A DNA stretch of 6,116 nucleotides from SOIA01 sp050116035 (GCA_050116035.1 JASFPJ010000214.1:1-6116); one strand, 5' to 3'; counted from the first letter of the stretch, positions 1 to 6,116 are shown. Made by a program: numbers and translations. Notes: a model not told the origin generated them from the letters alone.

Positions 1-1455
1 GGAGTGGCCGCTCTGGCCGCCTACATCGTACTCAACATATCCAGCCTCAAAAAAGGCTTCAAACGCCGATCCTTCATCTATTCAAGCAACATGATCGTCG
101 TTGTGGTGCTTGTTATCGGTATTCTGGTGATCATCAATTATTTCTTTGCCCGTCATCACCACAGGTTTGATTTCACCGAAGCCAAGCTCCACAGTCTCTC
201 CGACCAATCCGTCAAGGTTCTCAAAAACCTGAAAAACGATGTTTACATCAAGAGTTTCTTCCTGGAGGGAAATTTCCGCAAGACCGAGATGGAAAATCTC
301 CTGCAAAACTATGCCTACCACTCCAAAAAAATAAAATTTGAGTTTGTCGACCCGGATAAGAACCCTGGCATGGTCAAACGATACGATGTCACAGCGGATG
401 GAACCACTATCCTGGAGAGCGGGGATAAAGAAAGTCGCATCACAACATCAATCGAAGAAGACCTGACTAACGCCATCGTTAAGGTCTCCAGGGAGAGGAA
501 AAAAGTTATCTATTTCCTGGAGGGGCATGGGGAGGCGAGCATCGAGGACAGTGAGGAGAGAGGGTATTCTCTGGCCAAGCAGGAGCTGGAAAAACTCGCT
601 TACGAAGTCAAAAAGCTGACTCTGGCTCTTGCAGATAACTTTCCCGAGGACTGCTCTTTGCTTGTCATCCCTGGGGCGCAAAAAGACCTGATCCCGAATG
701 AACTGGAAACCATCCAAAATTTCATCAACAAAAGAGGACGGGTGTTCTTTATGGTCGACCCGGAAACCGCCCCAGGATTAAAGCCCTTCATCGCCGAATA
801 CGGCATTCAACTCGAAGACGACTTGATCGTGGACACTGTCTCGCGCCTCATGGGAGGAGATTACTTCATGCCTGTTGTTACCGGCTACGAATTCCACTCG
901 ATCACAGAAAAGTTCAACTTCGCCACCTTCTTTCCGTATGCACGCTCTATTAATGAGACCGATGAAAAACCTTCGGGAGTGACAGCGACAATCCTGGCGA
1001 AAACAAGCGCCAATTCCTGGTCAGAACGGCAACTGACAGACCAAGAAGTCACGTATGATGAAGGAAAAGATGTGGCTGGCCCGATATCTATAGCGGCTGT
1101 GGTGACTGTGGAGCCCACGGAAGAAGAAACCGAGAAAAAAACAGAAGAAGAAACCGAAGAGGAAAGGGAAGAAAGCCCGACACAGGAAGGCCGCCTGGCT
1201 GTATTCGGAGATTCAGATTTTGCCACGAACCGGTATTATTACTTATCGGGCAACGGGAATCTCTTCCTGAACACTATTAACTGGCTGGCTGAAGAAGCGG
1301 ACTTGATCTCCATTCAAGCCAAAACAGCCTCGCCACGAACCATACAGCTCACAGCGACCCAGGGGCGAATCCTCTTCTTCGTCTCAGTCATCATTCTCCC
1401 GCTCGTTGTCCTTGTTTCTGGAATCACAGTCTGGGTGAGGAGACGGTCCCTATGA
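1..1455 (+). CDS. GldG-family ABC transporter auxiliary protein, 5' partial
   Basis: Seen: the frame is open from the left edge to TGA at 1453-1455. Numbering from the GTG at nt 4, a membrane segment spans about residues 30-48 after a KRRS-type basic stretch. It is followed by the family-like RFDFTEAKLHSLSDQS segment. Further family-type motifs are YFLEGHGE (170-177), LLVIPGAQKDLIPNEL with FMVDP downstream (about 218-252), and GDSDFATN with NTINWLAEE near the C-terminus. A second membrane segment lies at 456-478 and ends in a basic WVRRRSL tail. Family knowledge: this matches the GldG / ABC_transp_aux group, membrane-anchored proteins with a large extracytoplasmic domain that accompany an ABC ATPase and permease (GldA and GldF in gliding Flavobacterium). 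Inference: it is an accessory subunit of an ABC exporter-like complex with unknown substrate; gliding should not be assumed. The GTG at nt 4 is unlikely to be the true start: it has no spaced ribosome binding site, and the preceding AALAAYIVLNI looks like the end of another membrane helix. An acidic repeat insert lies at residues 372-387. The family assignment is firm; the transported substrate is not. Confidence 0.88.
   Translation, partial: GVAALAAYIVLNISSLKKGFKRRSFIYSSNMIVVVVLVIGILVIINYFFARHHHRFDFTEAKLHSLSDQSVKVLKNLKNDVYIKSFFLEGNFRKTEMENLLQNYAYHSKKIKFEFVDPDKNPGMVKRYDVTADGTTILESGDKESRITTSIEEDLTNAIVKVSRERKKVIYFLEGHGEASIEDSEERGYSLAKQELEKLAYEVKKLTLALADNFPEDCSLLVIPGAQKDLIPNELETIQNFINKRGRVFFMVDPETAPGLKPFIAEYGIQLEDDLIVDTVSRLMGGDYFMPVVTGYEFHSITEKFNFATFFPYARSINETDEKPSGVTATILAKTSANSWSERQLTDQEVTYDEGKDVAGPISIAAVVTVEPTEEETEKKTEEETEEEREESPTQEGRLAVFGDSDFATNRYYYLSGNGNLFLNTINWLAEEADLISIQAKTASPRTIQLTATQGRILFFVSVIILPLVVLVSGITVWVRRRSL
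1117..1164 (+). repeat. Two-copy 24-bp tandem repeat encoding an acidic linker
   Basis: Two adjacent 24-nt units encode TEEETEKK and TEEETEEE (residues 372-387 of the GldG-like protein). The first 19 bases of each unit are nearly identical. They sit in a Glu-rich stretch of about 27 residues that continues to EEREESPTQEG. The insert lies just before the conserved RLAVFGDSDFATN segment, where related proteins usually have a variable loop. It is probably a flexible, disordered linker that grew by duplication. No binding function can be read from it. Confidence 0.75.
1437..1442 (+). promoter_or_regulatory. Ribosome binding site of the DUF4340 gene
   Basis: GAGGAG lies inside the end of the GldG-like gene, 9 nt before the ATG at 1452. 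Together with the ATGA stop/start overlap it fixes this start and suggests translational coupling of the two genes. Confidence 0.75.
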
Positions 1456-2822
1456 AATTCAAAAAAACCATCATTCTTTTTGTTGTCTTCGCCGCCCTAC
1501 TGGCTTTTGTGCTGCTTTTTGAAGAGTTCAAAGAGAAAGACGGAGAAGATGAGGAAGACAAACTGGTTGCCCTCTCCTCTGACGATGTCCAGAAAATCGC
1601 TCTGAAAAGAGAAGGCGAAATAATCACATTCCAAAAGTCTCAGGAGGAAGATAAGGAAGGATGGGTCATCACTGAACCCCTTGAAGCTAAAGCGGATAAG
1701 TATGAGGTGGATCGATTGGCGGAGAACTTCTCGGACCTCAGAATAGAGAGAGTGGTGGAAGAAGAACCCGAAGATATCAAGAAATACGAAATCCCTAAAA
1801 AGGAAATCAGCTTGTGGTTCAAAGACATGGAAAATCCGGTCAAAATCCTGATAGGCGGCGAGAATCTTCTGGATAGCACCTTCTTCGCTCGACGAGAGGA
1901 TGAGACTCGAGTGGTTCTTATCCCCAGCCATCTCAAGAGCACTCTGGAGAAAAGCCTCTTCGAATTCCGCCAGAAGGAAATTTTCAGGTTTGAAACAGAC
2001 GATGTGAAAAGCATCACACTTCGGGCAAAAGAAATCCACTGGGAAGCGGAAAAAAAGGAAGAGGGATGGTTTTTCAACAAACCCGTTCAGGCTCTCGCCA
2101 AAGAGAATAAAATCACCGGAATACTCAATTCTCTTTCGGGTTTAAAGGCAAACGAGTTTGTTTCTGAAGAGAAAGGGAAAGAGGAAGTCACAAAATTCGG
2201 ACTCGAACAGCCTGATTACGAAATCACACTAATCCTACCTGTGGAAAACCAGAAAATCACTTTTTTTCTCCATAAACAGGAAGACACGCTCTATGCCACC
2301 TCTTCTCTCTCCTCCAAGATTATAGAGGCTGAGGATACCCTTCTGTCTGACCTCGAAGAAGAGGTAGAAGAATTGAGGGAAAAAGAGGTTGCGAATTTCT
2401 ACACCTGGGAAGTCAATCGTCTTCGCCTGAAGATGGGAGAAATCGATTGGGAACTTTCTAAGGATGAGGAAGACAATTGGCACTTCGAGACTCCTATCCA
2501 AGAGGAAGCGGATAAAAGCAAGGTCCAGACATTCATCCGGAAAATCGAGAGCCTTGAGGCTGAAGAATTCATCGACCCTCCCTTCGAGTTGAGAGAATAC
2601 GGTCTGGATAACCCTCAAGCTGAAGTTAAAGTCTGGGTAGCAGAAGACGATGATAAAATCAAAGAAATCACAATCCTGATCGGCTCTGAAGACAAAGAGG
2701 CCAAGAAGGTCGTAGCGAAAAATGCCCGCCTCAACTATCTATTCCGTATGGATTCCGCTTTTCTCGAAGAATTCCCCAAGGAAATCAAGGATTGGAAACC
2801 CGAGCAAGAAGAAAAAAAATAA
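1452..2822 (+). CDS. DUF4340 domain-containing protein, three tandem repeats
   Basis: Seen: 456 codons. The N-terminus is MKFKKTIILFVVFAALLAFVLLF, a single uncleaved-looking membrane anchor, followed by a strongly Glu/Lys-rich extracytoplasmic region. Three related units begin at about residues 70 (EGWVITEPLEAKADK), 205 (EGWFFNKPVQALAKE) and 342 (NWHFETPIQEEADK). Each has a W-x-F/I-x-x-P-x-x-x-A core, then a helix, then a (Y/F)-G/E-(I/L) segment such as YGLDNPQAEV or FGLEQPDYEI, then an I-L-I-G-type strand. Family knowledge: this layout is typical of DUF4340, usually found directly after GldG-like genes in ABC transporter operons. Inference: it is the partner of the GldG-like protein in one membrane complex, acting outside the cytoplasmic membrane. 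The 4-nt ATGA overlap supports coupled expression. The biochemical role is unknown. The C-terminus ends in a charged tail (WKPEQEEKK) with no second membrane segment. No enzyme motif is visible. Confidence 0.87.
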   Translation: MKFKKTIILFVVFAALLAFVLLFEEFKEKDGEDEEDKLVALSSDDVQKIALKREGEIITFQKSQEEDKEGWVITEPLEAKADKYEVDRLAENFSDLRIERVVEEEPEDIKKYEIPKKEISLWFKDMENPVKILIGGENLLDSTFFARREDETRVVLIPSHLKSTLEKSLFEFRQKEIFRFETDDVKSITLRAKEIHWEAEKKEEGWFFNKPVQALAKENKITGILNSLSGLKANEFVSEEKGKEEVTKFGLEQPDYEITLILPVENQKITFFLHKQEDTLYATSSLSSKIIEAEDTLLSDLEEEVEELREKEVANFYTWEVNRLRLKMGEIDWELSKDEEDNWHFETPIQEEADKSKVQTFIRKIESLEAEEFIDPPFELREYGLDNPQAEVKVWVAEDDDKIKEITILIGSEDKEAKKVVAKNARLNYLFRMDSAFLEEFPKEIKDWKPEQEEKK

Positions 2823-2939
2823 TATATTTTTAAAGCTAAAGTCATAATTTTTGAATAACCAGTACCTCTTCAATCTAATAATTCTTTCATTTTTTTTATC
2901 TTACTACTACTTTAACTACTACTATTTTTATTTTTTCTC
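2823..2939 (+). other. AT-rich, pyrimidine-rich intergenic tract
   Basis: No gene is visible. The + strand is dominated by T and C, with T-runs at about 2890-2897, 2925-2929 and 2931-2936. A short direct repeat of ACTACTACT occurs at 2903-2911 and 2915-2923 (period 12). No GC-rich hairpin precedes the T-runs, so an intrinsic terminator for the upstream operon is not supported. Its position just upstream of a TTGACA box fits an UP-element-like AT-rich promoter upstream region (inference). Confidence 0.5.
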
Positions 2940-2968
2940 TTGACATCCGAGTGTTCATTTGATAAAAA
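2940..2968 (+). promoter_or_regulatory. Sigma70-type promoter for the leader and secreted protein gene
   Basis: A perfect -35 box TTGACA (2940-2945) is followed by a 17-nt spacer and TAAAAA (2963-2968, four of six matches to TATAAT), with AT-rich DNA upstream. Transcription would start near 2975. That leaves a leader of about 218 nt before the ATG at 3193. The prediction is from consensus only; the -10 box could also be read as GATAAA with a 15-nt spacer. Confidence 0.55.
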
Positions 2969-2970
2969 TA

Positions 2971-3070
2971 AGCCACTCCCGAGGGGAAAAGGAGTTGAAT
3001 GACTGTATATCGGGGTAATTCAACATCATTCACTAAAGAGTCTCAATCTCTCAAGTGGGGCGGCTCTTTT
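2971..3070 (+). promoter_or_regulatory. Possible structured leader with competing hairpins
   Basis: Several inverted repeats fall together. GTTGAAT (2994-3000) pairs with ATTCAAC (3018-3024) across a 17-nt loop. AAAGAGTC (3035-3042) pairs with GGCTCTTT (3062-3069), 8 pairs with one G-U, and is followed by a short T-rich stretch. AGCCaCTCC (2971-2979) could pair with GGGGcGGCT (3057-3065), which excludes the second hairpin. ACTCC (2975-2979) can pair with GGAGT (2991-2995) and hide the AAGGAG. I do not recognise a known riboswitch class. If transcription starts near 2975, the AGCC arm may not be in the RNA. This is a candidate only. Confidence 0.3.
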
Positions 3071-3166
3071 CTATCCCAAAACATCCCTGGAATTTCTTAT
3101 TCTTTTCTAAAAAAAAACGAATTCCGTCGGAACAATCTTTCCCCTCCGAATCAAATCATTGAATAG
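2999..3166 (+). CDS. Possible 55-residue leader peptide or small protein
   Basis: An ATG at 2999 opens 55 codons ending at TAG 3164-3166, 26 nt before the start of the large secreted protein. AAGGAG lies at 2989-2994, 4 nt before the ATG, which is strong but slightly close. The putative promoter at 2940-2968 would give it a 5' UTR of about 24 nt. The peptide starts MTVYRGNSTSF and is polar, rich in Ser, Asn and Lys, with no membrane segment or motif I recognise. It overlaps the possible RNA hairpins, so it may be a leader ORF, an independent small protein, or a chance frame. Confidence 0.3.
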   Translation: MTVYRGNSTSFTKESQSLKWGGSFLSQNIPGISYSFLKKNEFRRNNLSPPNQIIE

Positions 3167-3180
3167 GAAGGGAATAAAAA

Positions 3181-3186
3181 AGGGGG
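3181..3186 (+). promoter_or_regulatory. Ribosome binding site of the secreted propeller protein
   Basis: AGGGGG lies 6 nt before the ATG at 3193. An in-frame TAA at 3175-3177 excludes any earlier ATG, so the start at 3193 is well fixed. Confidence 0.75.
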
Positions 3187-3192
3187 AAAATC

Positions 3193-6116
3193 ATGTCTAA
3201 ACGCAACGTATTTTTCTTTTTATTATTGGCGGCTATATTTATAATTGCCGCAACCATCCCCACAAAATCCTTAAGCTCCAACGGGAACAATGATCCACCC
3301 TTGATTGCCGGCCGAAACGTCAACATGGTTGCAGGCCAGGAATTACCTGACGGTGATCCATTTCTTCAGAGGCAAAATGAACCATCGATTGCTGTCTCCA
3401 CACGAAATCCGCTTCATCTTCTTGCGGGTGCGAACGACTACCGTTCAGTAGGTTTTGCTCAATCAGAAGGAGAACTACCTGGTCAGGAACCGGGCACCCA
3501 ATTGAATTCAGGGGATGCATGGCTGGGGGTTTTTAAATCCTTCAACGGTGGACAATCCTGGATTAGCACTCTGCTTCCAGGATGCCAATACTACGACACA
3601 ACCCCTATCGGAGCTCCCCCCTCAGATCTCTTAGGATTAGGTGCCGCAGCTGATCCCACAGTAAGAGCGGGGGCGAATGGAATGTTCTACTACAGCGGCA
3701 TTGCCTTTGACCGAATCGAACATGGAAGAAGTGTTCTGTTTGTCTCCCGGTTCATAGATAACAACACCACCCTGATCGGCGACACAGACCCGATAAAGTA
3801 CATTGATACGACAATAATCGATGAAGGAACTAGCGGACAGTTTGCAGATAAACCATGGATTGCTGTTGACATCCCGCGGAACAGCTTCAATCAATCATCT
3901 ATACAAGGATTAGATATCCCAGACCAGTCTATTCCTGCTCACAACGTCTACATCGCCTACAGCATATTTTTGGGCAGCATCGCTAATCTAAACGTCCATA
4001 ACAAGATTCTTTTTGCCAGGTCTACCGACTGCGGCAATTCCTGGGGACAACCCATAAAGCTCAGCGAAGGAGAGCAAGTCAATCAAGGAACCATTGTTGC
4101 TGTCAGTCCTCTAGATGGCACAGTTTATGTCGCCTGGAGGCGGTTTGCTTCTGGCAATGTCCCTGGGGCTATTCTCATATGTAAATCAGAGGATTTTGGC
4201 TACAGGTTTAATAAGCCCGTTGAGGTCACACTTCTGCCTCCAGCACCAGAGGGTGCTTTTGACCAGGGAACAACTGGTTTTTCCTTTCGCACAAGTGCAT
4301 TACCCGCTCTAGCTGTGGACCATAATGGAACAATATACGTCGCTTGGTCAGAGCGACTACAGGATTCAGATGGCGAATCCCGAATCATGATCAAAACCTC
4401 AACAGACGGAATAAACTGGTCTGAGGCTGAACCGATTAATGCCCCTGAAAATAAAGCCCATCAGATTATGCCCTCATTAACTTATGCCGCTGGCAAGTTG
4501 ATGATGACATGGTATGACACACGCAAGAGTGTTGGTGGTTATGAATTCGACATTGCTGACCCCGGAGTTGATGGCGAGTCACGACACACACTGGATGTCT
4601 GGGCGGCTCAAGCCGACCCAATAGATCCTCTCAGTTGGTCTTCAACAACAAATCCATCCTTCACTTTTTCAACCCAAGTCTCCCGATACCTTTACTGGGC
4701 ACAGCTCAATCCTGATGGAACCATTAAGGATCCTTTGGTAATTGAACAGGTTGAGCACAATCCTCCAAACTACCCGATGTTCAAAGGAGGAGATGTCCCG
4801 TTCCATGGGGATTATATCGATATCACCCCTTCCCCTCTCTTCTTGCCTGATCCCTATTCAGATGGGGGCTGGCGTTTCAATACAGGTTACACAGGAGTTA
4901 TCGGTGAAGAATGGAAGAAATTAGATCCAGATAATTTTCATGTCACCTGGACGGATAACCGAGACGTACGCCCACCAAAGGAAGGTTTAGATTGGACAGA
5001 TTACAGCCATCCTGGAGATGGATGCTTGGGACAATTGACCACAGGAATGCGAGACCAAAATGTTTACACCTCTCAGCTCACACATGGTGTTATCGTCGGT
5101 TCTCCTGTCAACACAAAACCGCTAGTGGCTCCAAGCTTAACCGAGTCAAACGGTGTACAAAAACGAACCTTTCTTGTTTTCATAAAAAATCTGACGGACC
5201 TTGAAAAATACTTCAAGCTAACTATGGAAACTCCTGAAGGCATGCAGGCATCATTCTGGGAAGAATGGCCGCTGGAAGAAGACGAGGAATGCCCCCTCAT
5301 ATATTGCGATAATGCAGAAGTCTGGGTACCTGTCTCTCCCCATTCGTCCATCACGTTGACAGTGTTTGTCCTTCCCTATGAAGATATATATGCAACATTT
5401 AAGGTCAAAGTTGAGGAGATGGAGTACATCCTTGAGGAAGAGGGTCCAGGAAATTATGTTGTGAATCCGGATGGTTTTCATAGTTATGTTATATTGAATC
5501 CTGATCCAATAAACACTCAGACAATTCCTGTCCTCGACGAATATCACACACCTACCATTATCAGTGATGATCCTTCTATAGATATTTTCTTTGATCCCAC
5601 TGTACTCAGTGAAGAGATCGCTCACTTACCTGAATTACCTGGATTACTCAGTCTCGCCAACCCCGATATTGTAACTCCGAGCATCCGAAGTCCGAGCATA
5701 CGGAGCTACAACGTCCTCAATCCAAGTATCCGTTCTCCAAGTATACGGAGTATTCCTGAAGGAACTGTCACTGACATCCAATGGAATGTCAAAAACGACG
5801 GAAACACTACCTCTGCCTTTTCCTTTGTGCCTATCGGAGAAATCCCACCCACTATAGAAGACCCGAATTTAGATCAAATCCAATACCAACTCCTCATCTA
5901 TCGAGTCACCAGCACGCCTTTCTCTGAAGATTGCGATTTAACTGATGAAGAACATCATGACCTTATCTTAAAAATAGATAATCCAAGTATTCGAAGTCCC
6001 AGCATCCGAAGCCCGAGTATTCGGAGTCCGAGCATCCGAAGCCCGAGTATTCGGAGCAACACCTTCTTCCTTGCACCCGGAGAAGAGGCTGTCTGCACTC
6101 TAAGAGTCATTGACCC
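3193..6116 (+). CDS. Secreted sialidase-like beta-propeller protein with PSIRS repeats, 3' partial
   Basis: Seen: 974 codons without a stop, running off the right edge. The N-terminus MSKRNVFFFLLLAAIFIIAA is a clear signal peptide without a lipobox Cys. Residues about 45-600 look like a sialidase-superfamily (BNR/Asp-box) propeller. Asp-box motifs are SFNGGQSW (116-123), STDCGNSW (277-284), a degenerate SEDFGYRF (332-339) and STDGINW (403-409). Recurring strands end in VAW or TW: YVAWRRF (W315), YVAWSER (W385), MMTWYDTR (W440) and HVTWTDNRD (W586). Residues about 657-740 look like an Ig-like beta-sandwich. Two PSIRS arrays follow (823-853 and 930-955), separated by DIQWNVKNDGNTTSAF, which resembles a CARDB/Ig-type strand pair. 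The last visible residues, NTFFLAPGEEAVCTLRVID, also look beta-sandwich-like. Family knowledge: such propellers bind or process glycans, or act as surface scaffolds. No FRIP motif is seen, so catalysis as a sialidase is doubtful. Inference: an exported or cell-surface binding protein. It has its own promoter-like region and is not evidently in the upstream operon. The C-terminal anchor, if any, lies outside the window. Confidence 0.85.
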   Translation, partial: MSKRNVFFFLLLAAIFIIAATIPTKSLSSNGNNDPPLIAGRNVNMVAGQELPDGDPFLQRQNEPSIAVSTRNPLHLLAGANDYRSVGFAQSEGELPGQEPGTQLNSGDAWLGVFKSFNGGQSWISTLLPGCQYYDTTPIGAPPSDLLGLGAAADPTVRAGANGMFYYSGIAFDRIEHGRSVLFVSRFIDNNTTLIGDTDPIKYIDTTIIDEGTSGQFADKPWIAVDIPRNSFNQSSIQGLDIPDQSIPAHNVYIAYSIFLGSIANLNVHNKILFARSTDCGNSWGQPIKLSEGEQVNQGTIVAVSPLDGTVYVAWRRFASGNVPGAILICKSEDFGYRFNKPVEVTLLPPAPEGAFDQGTTGFSFRTSALPALAVDHNGTIYVAWSERLQDSDGESRIMIKTSTDGINWSEAEPINAPENKAHQIMPSLTYAAGKLMMTWYDTRKSVGGYEFDIADPGVDGESRHTLDVWAAQADPIDPLSWSSTTNPSFTFSTQVSRYLYWAQLNPDGTIKDPLVIEQVEHNPPNYPMFKGGDVPFHGDYIDITPSPLFLPDPYSDGGWRFNTGYTGVIGEEWKKLDPDNFHVTWTDNRDVRPPKEGLDWTDYSHPGDGCLGQLTTGMRDQNVYTSQLTHGVIVGSPVNTKPLVAPSLTESNGVQKRTFLVFIKNLTDLEKYFKLTMETPEGMQASFWEEWPLEEDEECPLIYCDNAEVWVPVSPHSSITLTVFVLPYEDIYATFKVKVEEMEYILEEEGPGNYVVNPDGFHSYVILNPDPINTQTIPVLDEYHTPTIISDDPSIDIFFDPTVLSEEIAHLPELPGLLSLANPDIVTPSIRSPSIRSYNVLNPSIRSPSIRSIPEGTVTDIQWNVKNDGNTTSAFSFVPIGEIPPTIEDPNLDQIQYQLLIYRVTSTPFSEDCDLTDEEHHDLILKIDNPSIRSPSIRSPSIRSPSIRSPSIRSNTFFLAPGEEAVCTLRVID
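5659..5751 (+). repeat. PSIRS pentapeptide array 1
   Basis: This encodes residues 823-853 of the secreted protein. After a leading Asn there are six five-residue units in one register: PDIVT, PSIRS, PSIRS, YNVLN, PSIRS, PSIRS. The third position is always Ile or Val. The four perfect units use four different 15-nt sequences, including CGA, CGG and CGT for Arg and both AGY and TCT for Ser. Divergent units keep the five-residue spacing, which argues for a structural repeat and not a recent slippage product. Confidence 0.9.
5980..6057 (+). repeat. PSIRS pentapeptide array 2
   Basis: This encodes residues 930-955: one Asn and then five perfect PSIRS units. At the DNA level units 2-3 and 4-5 form a 30-bp tandem duplication: 6001-6026 and 6031-6056 are identical over 26 bases. 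Within each 30-bp copy the two pentapeptides use alternating synonymous codons (AGC ATC CGA then AGT ATT CGG). The array sits between a beta-strand-like LILKID and NTFFLAPGEEAV, as if inserted in a loop of a beta-sandwich domain. Confidence 0.92.

Noticed and set aside
1497..2080. Open frames on the minus strand opposite the DUF4340 gene
   Set aside because: They arise from the Glu/Lys-rich codons of the + strand gene, read as Phe/Leu/Ser-rich peptides, and have no recognisable domain. The + strand gene has clear family motifs and an operon context.
2823..2940. Intrinsic terminator after the DUF4340 gene
   Set aside because: T-runs are present but no GC-rich stem precedes them; only a 4-bp TTTA/TAAA pairing is visible.
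3035..3074. Intrinsic terminator or attenuator at the AAAGAGTC/GGCTCTTT hairpin
   Set aside because: The loop is 19 nt and the following T-run is short and interrupted, so termination is not supported. It is kept only as part of the candidate structured leader.
2971..3192. Known riboswitch (cyclic di-GMP, fluoride, preQ1 types considered)
   Set aside because: The conserved core sequences that I know for these classes are not present.
4115..4394. Short overlapping frames on both strands within the propeller region
   Set aside because: They are embedded in a continuous long + strand coding frame with Asp-box motifs and lack their own support.
5251..5625. 124-codon minus-strand frame
   Set aside because: It lies fully inside the secreted protein gene, resembles no known family and has no convincing start region. 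It is a shadow frame.
5659..6057. CRISPR array or non-coding minisatellite
   Set aside because: The repeats are 15 nt with no spacers, in frame with a continuous coding sequence, and differ synonymously while the peptide is constant.

Overview
This window carries three protein genes on the + strand and looks like a moderate-GC Gram-negative-type bacterium, probably an environmental or uncultured lineage. The pairing of a GldG-like ABC auxiliary protein with a DUF4340 protein is widespread (Acidobacteriota, Aminicenantota, Myxococcota and Desulfobacterota relatives, Planctomycetes), so it does not fix the phylum. An Aminicenantota- or Acidobacteriota-like origin is a guess.

Region 1 (1-2822) is the end of an operon. 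A GldG-family protein, open at the left window edge, overlaps by 4 nt (ATGA) a DUF4340 protein. In this family the ABC ATPase and the ABC-2 permease are normally encoded just upstream, which here means outside the window. The two proteins are probably the periplasm-facing accessory parts of that transporter. Its substrate is unknown outside gliding Bacteroidota.

Region 2 (2823-3192) is a 370-nt gap. An AT-rich, pyrimidine-rich tract leads into a good sigma70-like promoter (TTGACA, 17-nt spacer, TAAAAA). This is followed by a leader of about 220 nt with several possible hairpins, some mutually exclusive, and a 55-codon small ORF preceded by AAGGAG. The function of the leader is unknown.

Region 3 (3193-6116) is one long secreted protein that runs off the right edge (974 codons seen, no stop). 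It has a signal peptide, a sialidase-superfamily beta-propeller with Asp-boxes, and then beta-sandwich-like segments. These segments are interrupted by two arrays of an unusual perfect five-residue repeat, PSIRS. All nine perfect PSIRS units are encoded by different 15-nt sequences, so the repeat is being kept at the protein level. This is the most novel item in the window.
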